Positions 55,798 to 64,000 of a stretch of DNA of 64,000 nt are shown one piece after another; positions within the stretch are counted from its first letter, which is position 1, and every line of letters starts with the position of its first letter. This stretch comes from Symbiopectobacterium purcellii (GTDB lineage: Bacteria; Pseudomonadota; Gammaproteobacteria; Enterobacterales; Enterobacteriaceae). A model generated the notes under the pieces. The model was not told the DNA's origin, did no database searches, and saw only the letters and a program-made list of their open reading frames with translations. The translations under genes were made by a program, and so were the position numbers. The stretch spans positions 2,604,001 through 2,668,000 of the forward strand of contig NZ_CP081864.1 in the NCBI RefSeq assembly GCF_019797845.1, written 5' to 3'.

Positions 55798-56721
55798 TCA
55801 GCTCTCTTCAACCGCCATATTGGTGACTTTCAGTCGCGCCACTTCATCACCTGGCGTTGCGCCAAAGTAGCGTTTAAATTCCCGACTGAATTGCGACACG
55901 CTTTCATACCCAACGCGCACCGCCGCCGCTCCTGCCCTCACGCCGTCATTGAGCATCATCAGGCGCGCTTTGTGCAGCCGGTAAGACTTCAGGTATTGCA
56001 GCGGTGAGGTATTGGTTACCGCCTTGAAATTATGATGAAACGCGGACACGCTCATATTTACTTCTGCCGCCAGTTGCTCCACATTAAGGCTATCCGCATA
56101 GTGATTTTCAATACGGCGCAGCGCCTTAGCGATCTGGCTGAAATGGGTATGGCGGTTAACCAGCGCCTGCAACGCCGCGCCCCCCTCCCCGCACAGGATA
56201 TGATAGGTAATCTCTTTGACGATCATCGGCCCCAGCACTCGGGCATCACGGGGGGTTTTCATCGCATCGAAGAGGCGTTCAACGGCGCACAGCATCTCTT
56301 CGGTGAACGGCACACTGTTCACACCGCAAGAGCCTGAGCACGGGCGAATAACGCTATCATCATCGCCGATATCCAGCAGCAATGCCTGAAGTACCTGCGG
56401 ATCGATCCGGATAGAGATGCCCACCAACGGGTGTTCAGCACTGGCAACCGTCTCACATTCAAACGGTAACGGCACTGTCATCAACAAATAGTTTTCTGCG
56501 TCATACTGAAAAACGGTATCCCCCACATAGCCAATCTTTTTGCCCTGAAACAGGATAACTATCGTCGGATCATACATCACCGGTACACGTGGATGGGGCT
56601 GGTCCGCATAAAGGATTTTTACCTGTGCTATCGGCGAAGGTGTAACCCAGTGCTGAGTGGTGTAGCTAAGCGCCTGCGTGATTATCTTGGTAAACACCGG
56701 ATTGTTTTGGGCACGCGTCAT
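55798..56721 (-). CDS. yqhC: AraC-family activator of aldehyde reductase (YqhC-like)
   Basis: A 307-residue AraC/XylS regulator colinear with E. coli YqhC, which activates yqhD in response to reactive aldehydes. I choose ATG 56721 with TGAGG upstream; the frame runs 56 codons further without conservation. The sensor domain includes [20 protein letters not shown] and [16 protein letters not shown], matching YqhC. The C-terminal double helix-turn-helix contains [30 protein letters not shown] and [18 protein letters not shown]. It is divergent from the yqhD gene, as in E. coli. Confidence 0.88.
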   Translation of the reverse strand: MTRAQNNPVFTKIITQALSYTTQHWVTPSPIAQVKILYADQPHPRVPVMYDPTIVILFQGKKIGYVGDTVFQYDAENYLLMTVPLPFECETVASAEHPLVGISIRIDPQVLQALLLDIGDDDSVIRPCSGSCGVNSVPFTEEMLCAVERLFDAMKTPRDARVLGPMIVKEITYHILCGEGGAALQALVNRHTHFSQIAKALRRIENHYADSLNVEQLAAEVNMSVSAFHHNFKAVTNTSPLQYLKSYRLHKARLMMLNDGVRAGAAAVRVGYESVSQFSREFKRYFGATPGDEVARLKVTNMAVEES

Positions 56722-56969
56722 CGGTAAGGCCTCATACGGGGTGGCACCGTCTCTATAATAGGAAAACAACATGACAAAAATGCCATATTTTATCACCCAA
56801 TTCTCCGAGTGATTGTAGAAATAGGCAATAACCCAACAGAAATGTGCATTGAATGCCCACGGCCAGGTGCCGATAATAGCCCACATCATTCATACTGAAC
56901 GATCGGTATCCATCTCCCACAAGCGTTACCCGGGATTCCTTATCAAGGCGTTGAACTGGATAATTACCT

Positions 56970-58121
56970 ATGCAAAATTTCACACTTCATACCCCGACCA
57001 AAATTCTGTTTGGTGAAGGCAAAATTGCCGAAATAGGCAAAGAAATTCCTGCTGATGCGCGCATCCTAATCACTTACGGTGGCGGTAGCATCAAGCGTAA
57101 CGGCGTACTGGATCAGGTTTATCAGGCGCTGGAAGGCCGTGATGTGCGTGAATTCGGCGGTATCGAACCGAACCCGTCTTATGAAACGCTGATGAAAGCC
57201 GTTGAGGTGGTACGTGCCGAAGACATCGACTTTCTGCTCGCAGTGGGCGGTGGCTCCGTCGCCGATGGCACCAAATTTATCGCTGCCGCTGCACACTATG
57301 AAGCCGCGCAAGATCCCTGGCATATTTTGGAAACCACCGGCGCACAGGTGACCAATGCCGTGAAAATGGCTTGCGTGCTGACTCTGCCAGCAACCGGTTC
57401 TGAATCTAACAATGGTGCTGTTATCAGTCGTAAAACCACGGGTGATAAGCTGCCCTTCTTCTCCCCCTACACCTTCCCCCTGTTTGCCGTGCTCGATCCG
57501 GTCGTTACCTACAGTTTGCCGCCGCGCCAGGTTGCCAACGGCGTTGTCGATGCGTTTGTGCATACCGTTGAGCAGTACCTGACCTATCCGGTAGATGCCA
57601 AAGTGCAGGATCGTTTTTCTGAAGGTTTGCTGTTAACGCTGATTGAAGAAGGCCCACGTGCGCTGACCGAACCGGAAAATTACAAAGTCCGGGCCAACGT
57701 GATGTGGAGTGCCACCATGGCGCTAAACGGGCTGATTGGTGCTGGCGTGCCGCAGGATTGGGCTACCCATATGATGGGCCATGAATTGACCGCATTGCAC
57801 GGGCTTGACCATGCGCAAACGCTGGCGATCGTGTTACCTAGCCTGCTGCAAGCGAAAAAAGCGCAAAAGCGTGCCAAACTGCTGCACGTGTGGGATTTGC
57901 GTGAAGGTAGCGAAGAGCAGCGCATTGATGGTGCTATCGCGGCCACGCGTGCATTCTTCGAGAAAATGGGCGTGCCAACCCACATGGCGGATTATCAATT
58001 GGATGGCAGCACCATTCCGACGCTGGTTGCCAAACTGAAAGAGCACGGCATGACGGCGCTCGGGGAACACGCGGATATTACGCCGGAAGTGAGTCAGAAG
58101 ATCTACGAAGCGGCACGTTAA
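56970..58121 (+). CDS. yqhD: NADPH-dependent aldehyde reductase
   Basis: YqhD is an iron-type alcohol dehydrogenase fold enzyme that reduces short-chain aldehydes such as methylglyoxal, glyoxal, acrolein and furfural with NADPH. The 383-residue protein matches E. coli YqhD in length. Visible motifs are the GGGSIKRNG dinucleotide loop, AVGGGSVADGTKF, the metal ligands in VDAFVHTVEQYL, and MMGHELTALHGLDHAQTLA with further ligand histidines. It is divergent from the AraC regulator. A terminator follows. The neighbourhood suggests an electrophile-detoxification role. Confidence 0.96.
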   Translation: MQNFTLHTPTKILFGEGKIAEIGKEIPADARILITYGGGSIKRNGVLDQVYQALEGRDVREFGGIEPNPSYETLMKAVEVVRAEDIDFLLAVGGGSVADGTKFIAAAAHYEAAQDPWHILETTGAQVTNAVKMACVLTLPATGSESNNGAVISRKTTGDKLPFFSPYTFPLFAVLDPVVTYSLPPRQVANGVVDAFVHTVEQYLTYPVDAKVQDRFSEGLLLTLIEEGPRALTEPENYKVRANVMWSATMALNGLIGAGVPQDWATHMMGHELTALHGLDHAQTLAIVLPSLLQAKKAQKRAKLLHVWDLREGSEEQRIDGAIAATRAFFEKMGVPTHMADYQLDGSTIPTLVAKLKEHGMTALGEHADITPEVSQKIYEAAR

Positions 58122-58148
58122 GCGCCGCCCCTCATTGCTGTGTCTGCG

Positions 58149-58170
58149 AAGGGAGCCAATGGCTCCCTTT
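58149..58170. terminator. Terminator between yqhD and the OYE gene
   Basis: AAGGGAGCC (58149-58157) pairs with GGCTCCCTT (58161-58169) around a 3-base loop. It serves the two convergent genes. Confidence 0.75.
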
Positions 58171-58184
58171 GTCATAGCGGTATT

Positions 58185-59291
58185 TTAGGCAAGTACGGCC
58201 AAATCAGCCGCATTAAATCCGCGTAGAGAACCCGTCTGGCCCGACTCAACTTTTTCTGCCCAGTGCGCATCAGAAAGCAGAACCCGCCCTACGGCAATCA
58301 GATCAAATTCGTCCCGCTCCATACGCGTATACAGGTTATCCAAAGCCGCCGCACCCGATCCTTCACCGCCAAAGGCAGCAAAAAAGTCAGAGCTTAATCC
58401 CACCGACCCGACGCTGATAGTGGCAGCACCGGTTAACTTCTTCGCCCAGCCGGCAAAATTCAACCCCTGCTCGCCGTCAATTTCCGGGAACTCCGGCTCC
58501 CAGAAGCGACGTTGAGAGCAGTGCAGAATATCAACGCCCGCCTCAACCAGCGGCGCCAACCACTCCGTCATTTCTTGCGGTGAGGTTGCCAGACGCGCTT
58601 TATAATCCTGCTGTTTCCACTGGCTGACGCGCAGGATCAGCGGGAAATCAGGACCAACGGCCGCGCGAACGGCACGCACGATGTCCGCCGCAAAGCGAGA
58701 ACGCTCACGGATGGTTGCTCCGCCGTAAGCATCGGTACGTTTATTGGTTCCCGGCCAGAAGAACTGGTCAATCAGATAACCATGTGCACCGTGCAGTTCC
58801 AGCGTATCAAACCCTAACCGTTTGGCATCCGCTGCCGCTTGGGCAAAGGCGGACACGGTGTCAGCGATATCCTCCTCGCTCATCACCACGCCGCGCGGAG
58901 CATCCGGTCCAACCAGCCCTGAAGGGCTTTCCACTGGCGCTTCCGGCTCCCACTCTCCCGCGCGTGTCGAGCCCGTGTGCCAAATTTGAGGGCCAATTTT
59001 ACCGCCTGCCGCATGAACGGCATCGGCAACACCCTGCCACCCGGCCAGCGCAGCGTCACCATGGAAAAAAGGGATACCCGCCATATTGCGCGAAGCAGGA
59101 CGGTTCACCACCGTGCCTTCCGTCAGGATAAGCCCTACGTTGCCTTGTGCGCGACGACGATAATATTCCGCATTTTCAGCGCCAGGAACTCCCGCTTTCG
59201 CCATACCCCGCGTCATCGGTGCCATCACGATTCGGTTAGGCAGTTGCAACCCTTTAAACGTAAAGGGAGTGAACAAGATATTGTCTGACAT
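58185..59291 (-). CDS. Old-yellow-enzyme family ene-reductase
   Basis: A 368-residue FMN-dependent NADH:flavin oxidoreductase/OYE family protein. It has NRIVMAPMTRG near the N-terminus (FMN binding), GPQIWHTGS, the LELHGAHGYLIDQFFWPGTNKRTDAYGG catalytic-site segment, and IAVGRVLLSDAHWA near the C-terminus. It differs from E. coli NemA enough that I do not use that symbol. Such enzymes reduce alpha,beta-unsaturated carbonyls, nitro compounds and quinones. It lies about 70 bases downstream of a MarR-type gene on the same strand, probably an operon. Confidence 0.88.
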   Translation of the reverse strand: MSDNILFTPFTFKGLQLPNRIVMAPMTRGMAKAGVPGAENAEYYRRRAQGNVGLILTEGTVVNRPASRNMAGIPFFHGDAALAGWQGVADAVHAAGGKIGPQIWHTGSTRAGEWEPEAPVESPSGLVGPDAPRGVVMSEEDIADTVSAFAQAAADAKRLGFDTLELHGAHGYLIDQFFWPGTNKRTDAYGGATIRERSRFAADIVRAVRAAVGPDFPLILRVSQWKQQDYKARLATSPQEMTEWLAPLVEAGVDILHCSQRRFWEPEFPEIDGEQGLNFAGWAKKLTGAATISVGSVGLSSDFFAAFGGEGSGAAALDNLYTRMERDEFDLIAVGRVLLSDAHWAEKVESGQTGSLRGFNAADLAVLA

Positions 59292-59362
59292 GGACCTTTC
59301 CTTTTTAACGATTAACGTTCACGAAGTGAGGTAAACACCGTCAGTTCTCAAGACAGGCAGCA

Positions 59363-59833
59363 TCAAGGGCATTGGTGAGGTGGCTCGGAGGCATCTTCGC
59401 CGCCGTTATCAAGGCAATCAATGCACTCTTCAAGCAGTTGATGCAGCGCAGCCACCCGTTCAGCCCCCAGTTGTGCCACGATCGTCAACTGCGCCTCCTG
59501 CCACACCCGTTGCGCTTGCGCCTGTTTCTCACGCCCTGCCGTCGTCACTTCAATCCGACGACTGCGAGCGTCATTCCCGGCACAAATTGTTAGCCATCCT
59601 TGCGCAACCAAAGGCTGCATATTACGTGTTAACGTAGAGGCATCCATTTGCATGTGTCGGGCCAGATCGACGGGGCGGACAGGCTCCAGGCTCACTGCAT
59701 ACGACAACAGCGCATACTGGGTATTTTTCAACCCGCATGTCGCAACGTAATGATCGTAATGTCGCGTCACCATCCGCGTAAGCTGGCGCAGCTTGAGGTT
59801 GGTACAGCCCTGAGACGTGTCTGTGTTTTTCAT
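59363..59833 (-). CDS. MarR-family transcriptional regulator
   Basis: A 156-residue winged-helix MarR repressor from ATG 59833. An ATG at 59857 in the same frame would add eight residues and overlap the operator; neither has a good ribosome site. The DNA-binding core contains VRPVDLARHMQMDASTLTRNMQPLVAQGWL and a RSRRIEVTTAGREK wing; NLKLRQLTRMVTRHYDHYVATCGL is the typical N-terminal dimer helix. Cysteines at Cys11, Cys34 and Cys83 or so could sense electrophiles. It is upstream of the OYE gene and very likely represses it and itself. Confidence 0.85.
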   Translation of the reverse strand: MKNTDTSQGCTNLKLRQLTRMVTRHYDHYVATCGLKNTQYALLSYAVSLEPVRPVDLARHMQMDASTLTRNMQPLVAQGWLTICAGNDARSRRIEVTTAGREKQAQAQRVWQEAQLTIVAQLGAERVAALHQLLEECIDCLDNGGEDASEPPHQCP

Positions 59834-59841
59834 GTCGTTAA

Positions 59842-59868
59842 TTGTATATGCAACCATTGTATATACAA
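59842..59868 (-). promoter_or_regulatory. Tandem palindromic operators of the MarR gene
   Basis: TTGTATATACAA (59857-59868) is a perfect 12-base palindrome, and TTGTATATGCAA (59842-59853) repeats it with one change, 15 bases away. Both sit immediately before the marR start, suited to autorepression by a dimeric winged-helix protein. Confidence 0.7.
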
Positions 59869-60002
59869 CATTTTTACATCAGGAAGATCGCGGTATTGGT
59901 CCATTATCCGACCAATAACACGCATAATAGGTGTATATTTACGGTTTCACTCGAACCAGATTAGCGATAAGCTCATGTTTTTTCTATCTCTTTGGAGTCA
60001 GC

Positions 60003-60536
60003 GTGAAACGCCTGTTATCAACCCTGCTTTTGGCAACGCTCACCGCATGCGTACATGCAGCGCCTGCTGCCACGGATATCACCATGACAACTGCATCGCA
60101 ACAAGATACGGATGACAGTTTAGCCAAAAAACATCCCAGCGAGCTCTATCTGCACGCCAAGCAACTGTTTGAAACCGGCCATAAGGATGAAGCCGTGACC
60201 TGGTTTTATGTCGGCCAATTGCGCTGGCGCTACCATTTACTGGCACACCCCGAACTGCCGCCCGATGGTGAACCTGCGGCTATGGATGCCCTTAATGCTA
60301 CCCTTGGACAAGCCATCAATGAATGGGCGGGTGGTTCACCCAAGGACTGGCGTGCTGCGATTAGCAAAGCGCTGGCATGGGATGCCGCTCACCCTAACCC
60401 TACCACACCTAAAGCACAGTATGCAGACCAATGGCAGCAGGTGCGTGCCGGCCTGATGCAGCTTGATGGTTACCTACGTGATAATGAAAACCAGATTCGT
60501 ACGGAACGTCAGGCACACGGTTTGGAAAACCGGTAA
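60003..60536 (+). CDS. Putative lipoprotein of unknown function
   Basis: A 177-residue protein from the GTG at 60003, preceded by TTTGGAGTC; the frame is open 24 codons further upstream but without a ribosome site. The N-terminus KRLLSTLLLATLTACVHAA has a basic start, a hydrophobic core and an LTAC lipobox, so it is probably a lipoprotein; cleavage after VHA by the ordinary signal peptidase is an alternative. The mature part is helical, with a repeat-like YLHAKQLFETGHKDEAVTWF segment that resembles a tetratricopeptide. I do not recognise a characterised family. It lies alone, with a terminator downstream. Confidence 0.78.
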   Translation: MKRLLSTLLLATLTACVHAAPAATDITMTTASQQDTDDSLAKKHPSELYLHAKQLFETGHKDEAVTWFYVGQLRWRYHLLAHPELPPDGEPAAMDALNATLGQAINEWAGGSPKDWRAAISKALAWDAAHPNPTTPKAQYADQWQQVRAGLMQLDGYLRDNENQIRTERQAHGLENR

Positions 60537-60584
60537 ACAAAGCGCTTCAGGTTCAACGAACAGAAAACCACATGAAACGTACTC

Positions 60585-60620
60585 AGGCCGCGTTTTTTAG
60601 ACAGAAACACGGCCTTTTTT
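60585..60620 (+). terminator. Terminator after the lipoprotein gene
   Basis: AGGCCGCGTTT (60585-60595) pairs with AAACACGGCCT (60605-60615) with one mismatch, followed by TTTTT. Confidence 0.8.
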
Positions 60621-60828
60621 CACTTGCACACCCAGATATCGCTCATCATCGCACCAGTCGTTTACCGCAGACTCCCCGTGCGCCCAGTGAGCGCAGCGAC
60701 AGGGCGCAACGCAAACTCACCACTGTGCAGTTGCGCAATAAAAAGAAAGAAAATGAGGGAAAATGACAAAATCGTTAGTTTTTTTGCGCAAACACAAGAA
60801 AACGCGCTATCTTAGCAGCGTAATTATC

Positions 60829-60887
60829 TTGTTTCCCCATGCGTTATAACTATAATACGAAACGTTGTTTCATTGAATGGTTTCAGC
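60829..60887 (+). promoter_or_regulatory. pykF promoter with Cra-like site
   Basis: TTGTTT (60829-60834) and TATAAT (60851-60856) are spaced 16 bases apart. TTGAATGGTTTCAGC (60873-60887) resembles the Cra (FruR) dyad TGAA-N4-TTCA and would lie just past the start point, where binding blocks transcription. Cra represses pykF in E. coli. Confidence 0.6.
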
Positions 60888-61184
60888 AAATCGACGTGCC
60901 GAAAAGACTACGATTAGACACTGTTACTGCAAACATAACTCCCCGAGACGCGCTTAAGGTTGAAAAATGCGTTTTACCGGTGGCGAGCGACACGGTTGCA
61001 GCACATCCCCGCACTCGGCTTACCGTCAGTGGTAACAGGCCACGTCCATCATCTTTCATTCATTGTTACCCGCTACAATTATTATTCACTCTGGACTCGC
61101 AAACACATTCCCGTCGTCGGCTCCGTACCCGGTGCCTGCGAACTTATGATTTTTTATCCATCACAACTTGTAGAAAACACTCGT
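60888..61184 (+). other. Long pykF leader
   Basis: Nearly 300 bases separate the promoter from the pykF ATG. Short open frames cross it but none has family support. I see no known riboswitch. It may hold regulatory RNA structure or a second promoter. Confidence 0.4.
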
Positions 61185-62597
61185 ATGAAAAAGACTAAAA
61201 TCGTTTGTACTATCGGTCCGAAAACCGAATCAGAGGAAATGCTGACCAACATGCTGAATGCGGGCATGAATGTGATGCGTCTTAACTTCTCACACGGGGA
61301 TTATGCTGAGCACGGGCAGCGTATCAAAAACATGCGCGCGGTTATCGAGAAGACGGGTAAACAAGCCGCCATTCTGCTGGATACCAAAGGGCCAGAAATC
61401 CGTACCATGAAACTGGAAAACGGTGCGGACGTTAGCCTGGTCGCAGGACAGACCTTTACCTTCACCACTGACCAAACGGTTATCGGTAACAAAGAACGCG
61501 TTGCGGTCACCTACGAAGGTTTCGCCACTGACCTGTCCGTCGGCAACACCGTTCTGGTGGATGATGGCCTGATTGGTATGGAAGTCACCGCCATTAACAA
61601 TGGTGAAGTGGTTTGTAAAGTGCTGAACACCGGCGACCTGGGTGAGAAGAAAGGCGTGAACCTGCCGGGCGTATCTATTCAGTTGCCTGCACTGGCTGAA
61701 AAAGATAAGAGCGATTTGGTTTTCGGCTGTGAACAAGGCGTTGACTTCGTGGCGGCCTCCTTCATTCGTAAACGTTCAGACGTTGAAGAGATCCGCGCAC
61801 ACCTGAAAGCGCACGGTGGCGAAAACATTCAGATCATCTCCAAAATCGAAAACCAGGAAGGTCTGAACAACTTTGACGACATTCTGGAAGCGTCTGACGG
61901 CATCATGGTTGCCCGTGGCGACCTGGGTGTGGAAATTCCGGTTGAAGAGGTTATCTTCGCGCAGAAGATGATGATCGAGAAATGCAACAAAGCACGTAAA
62001 GTGGTTATCACTGCCACCCAAATGCTGGATTCCATGATCAAGAACCCGCGCCCAACCCGCGCAGAAGCAGGCGACGTGGCCAACGCCATTATCGATGGCA
62101 CTGATGCAGTGATGTTGTCTGGCGAAAGTGCCAAAGGGAAATACCCGCTGGAAGCCGTCACCATCATGGCAACCATCTGCCAGCGCACTGACGTGGTCAT
62201 GAATGCACGTCTGGATGCACAGCAAGACTCTGCCAAAATGCGCATCACCGAAGCGGTATGCCGCGGCGCAGTAGAAACCGCAGAAAAGCTGGATGCGCCG
62301 CTAATCGTGGTAGCGACCAGCGGCGGTAAATCTGCGAAATCTATCCGCAAATACTTCCCGCACGCGCGTATTCTGGCACTGACCACCAATGCCATCACGG
62401 CGCGTCAATTGCTGCTGAGCAAAGGCGTTGATACGCTGCTGGTGAGCGAAATCGCTTCTACCGACGACTTCTACCGCATTGGTAAAGAAGCGGCGCTGAA
62501 AAGCGGTTACGCACAGCCGGGTGATGTTGTTGTCATGGTTTCTGGTGCACTGGTTTCCAGTGGCACGACCAACACGGCATCCGTGCACCGTCTCTGA
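61185..62597 (+). CDS. pykF: Pyruvate kinase I
   Basis: PykF transfers phosphate from phosphoenolpyruvate to ADP in the last step of glycolysis and is activated by fructose 1,6-bisphosphate. From ATG 61185 it has 470 residues, the E. coli length, starting [16 protein letters not shown]; the frame is open 75 codons upstream but not conserved. Motifs are [22 protein letters not shown], the active-site [14 protein letters not shown] lysine segment, VARGDLGVE, and [18 protein letters not shown]. The C-terminal effector domain ends [12 protein letters not shown]. It is followed by lpp as in E. coli. Confidence 0.97.
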   Translation: MKKTKIVCTIGPKTESEEMLTNMLNAGMNVMRLNFSHGDYAEHGQRIKNMRAVIEKTGKQAAILLDTKGPEIRTMKLENGADVSLVAGQTFTFTTDQTVIGNKERVAVTYEGFATDLSVGNTVLVDDGLIGMEVTAINNGEVVCKVLNTGDLGEKKGVNLPGVSIQLPALAEKDKSDLVFGCEQGVDFVAASFIRKRSDVEEIRAHLKAHGGENIQIISKIENQEGLNNFDDILEASDGIMVARGDLGVEIPVEEVIFAQKMMIEKCNKARKVVITATQMLDSMIKNPRPTRAEAGDVANAIIDGTDAVMLSGESAKGKYPLEAVTIMATICQRTDVVMNARLDAQQDSAKMRITEAVCRGAVETAEKLDAPLIVVATSGGKSAKSIRKYFPHARILALTTNAITARQLLLSKGVDTLLVSEIASTDDFYRIGKEAALKSGYAQPGDVVVMVSGALVSSGTTNTASVHRL

Positions 62598-62671
62598 TCG
62601 TTTCCACTGGCTGTTGCCGTTAAGGGCGTGGCAGCCAGTAAACTTTCGATCGTGAGTGAATGACCGATAGT

Positions 62672-62699
62672 AAAAAAGCGCCGAAATTGGCGCTTTTTT
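62672..62699 (+). terminator. Terminator after pykF
   Basis: AAAAAAGCGCC pairs with GGCGCTTTTTT around GAAATT, a strong symmetrical hairpin with T tail. Confidence 0.9.
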
Positions 62700-63200
<501 letters not shown>

Positions 63201-63217
63201 GAATTGGTTAAGTAGTG

Positions 63218-63248
63218 AAAATGGCGCACAGTGTGCGCCATTTTTTTT
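63218..63248 (+). terminator. Terminator after lpp
   Basis: TGGCGCACA (63222-63230) pairs with TGTGCGCCA (63232-63240), followed by eight T. Strong; it can also serve the convergent transpeptidase gene. Confidence 0.9.
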
Positions 63249-63414
63249 GCCTGCCATTTTGCTTATTCAGCACACGTCGTTACCGCCCCCGCAACCCGCT
63301 GACGCGCGTCACACGATTCAGACAATCTGTCATTGGAAGAAGATATTTCCGACTTGCAGCATGGAATGGCGTTAAAACGCGCTCAACGAGCGCTGAGCGC
63401 GTTTTATCTGTTAA

Positions 63415-64000
63415 TTACTGCGATGCATTGGCTGAAGAGATTGGCGCAGCCTGATGCGTTTCAGGTGCCGTTAACGCAGGTTCCTGAAAATGCTCGACGC
63501 TTTGCCCGGTGCTGACCAGAATCGGCATCCCGGAACGGCGCACAATCGCATCACCCACCATTTGGCTATCCGTTTCCACCGCATGAATAAAGCTCTGAAT
63601 CTGTTTATTCAGCGGGATTGCCATGGTTTGCGGATCGTCCTTGGCGGATTTAGACAGCGGCTGATGCACTTCAATATAACGTTTGCCGTCAGGTTCAACC
63701 GAGGTTTTCACCGCGTCATTAATGATCTGCACGCGAGTGCCTACCGGCACATTATTAAATAACCATTCAATGTCATCGGCACGCAGACGAATACAGCCGG
63801 AACTGACACGCATGCCAATACCAAAATTAGCGTTAGTGCCGTGCAGCAAATAGACACCGCCATGGGCCGCCAGACGCAGGGCATGCAGCCCCATCGGATT
63901 ATCCGGCCCCGCAGGAACCACCGCCGGGAGTTTGATGCCCTCTTCTTCCAGATAGCGCTTACGGATGTTGGCCGTCGGCGTCCAGGTCGGATTAGCCCGT
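63415..64000 (-). CDS. ldtE: L,D-transpeptidase, 5' end outside the window
   Basis: The 3' part of an ErfK/YbiS/YcfS/YnhG-type L,D-transpeptidase. The frame is open to the window edge (TWTPTANIRKRYLEEEGIKLP is visible before VVPAGPDNPMG), so the start is off the end. The catalytic signature HGTNANFGIGMRVSSGCIRLRADD includes the nucleophilic Cys, with HGT-His and Arg partners. The order pykF-lpp-gene matches E. coli ynhG (ldtE), which forms 3-3 peptidoglycan cross-links; the Lpp-attaching paralogues are an alternative. The C-terminal tail beyond about residue 100 of the visible part is variable and alanine/proline-rich. Confidence 0.85.
   Translation of the reverse strand, partial: RANPTWTPTANIRKRYLEEEGIKLPAVVPAGPDNPMGLHALRLAAHGGVYLLHGTNANFGIGMRVSSGCIRLRADDIEWLFNNVPVGTRVQIINDAVKTSVEPDGKRYIEVHQPLSKSAKDDPQTMAIPLNKQIQSFIHAVETDSQMVGDAIVRRSGMPILVSTGQSVEHFQEPALTAPETHQAAPISSANASQ

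Overview
The window is chromosomal DNA from an enterobacterium. Core genes (histidine operon, ihfB-rpsA-cmk-aroA-serC, serS-rarA-lolA-ftsK-lrp-trxB-cydDC-aat-infA-clpA-clpS-cspD, and pykF-lpp-ldtE) are close to their E. coli counterparts in sequence and mostly in order. The accessory genes (Rhs with a Hcp/VgrG cassette, a SymE-like remnant, DUF4123 adaptors) suggest the Pectobacteriaceae (Dickeya/Brenneria/Pectobacterium relatives). That assignment is an inference and was not tested.

Layout. 1-5.7 kb: hisD (5' end missing), hisC, hisB, hisH, hisA, hisF and hisI, tightly coupled and ended by a terminator. 5.8-7.4 kb: a chemoreceptor on the opposite strand. 7.6-13.2 kb: ihfB, rpsA, cmk, aroA and serC, all on the minus strand. 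13.5-18.2 kb: ycaO, then a focA/pflB locus in which one deletion has removed the end of focA and more than half of pflB, then an intact pflA. 18.2-23.4 kb: a catabolic cassette (hydantoinase/oxoprolinase-type enzyme, DUF917 protein, NCS1-type permease, divergent LysR regulator). 23.4-42.1 kb: a long housekeeping block. It includes aat, clpA and clpS, three genes of the bacterial N-degron pathway, within about 4 kb.

42.1-55.7 kb is the main accessory region. From left to right it holds an IS5-family element, a wrecked SymE-like toxin gene, an orphan candidate immunity gene, a 1738-residue Rhs protein ending in a predicted SHH-type nuclease, two DUF4123 adaptor genes, an ankyrin lipoprotein, a lipase that carries only the tail of a PAAR domain, vgrG and hcp. 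Transcription runs right to left from hcp. Upstream of hcp I see a near-consensus sigma-54 promoter and two copies of a GCAA-N4-TTGC dyad 71 bp apart, which look like activator sites. No type VI secretion structural genes are present, so this is an auxiliary effector cluster that would have to use a secretion apparatus encoded elsewhere. It appears to deliver two cargos, a lipase and a nuclease, each with a candidate immunity gene.

55.8-60.5 kb: an electrophile and aldehyde stress cluster (yqhC-type AraC regulator, yqhD aldehyde reductase, an old-yellow-enzyme family reductase, a MarR regulator with tandem operator-like palindromes) and a small putative lipoprotein. 60.5-64 kb: pykF behind a long leader with a Cra-like site, then lpp, then the 3' part of an L,D-transpeptidase gene.

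The observations most worth checking are the out-of-frame vgrG/PAAR-lipase junction, the sigma-54 control region of hcp, the focA-pflB deletion (real or assembly artefact), and three 22-bp repeats between serC and ycaO.
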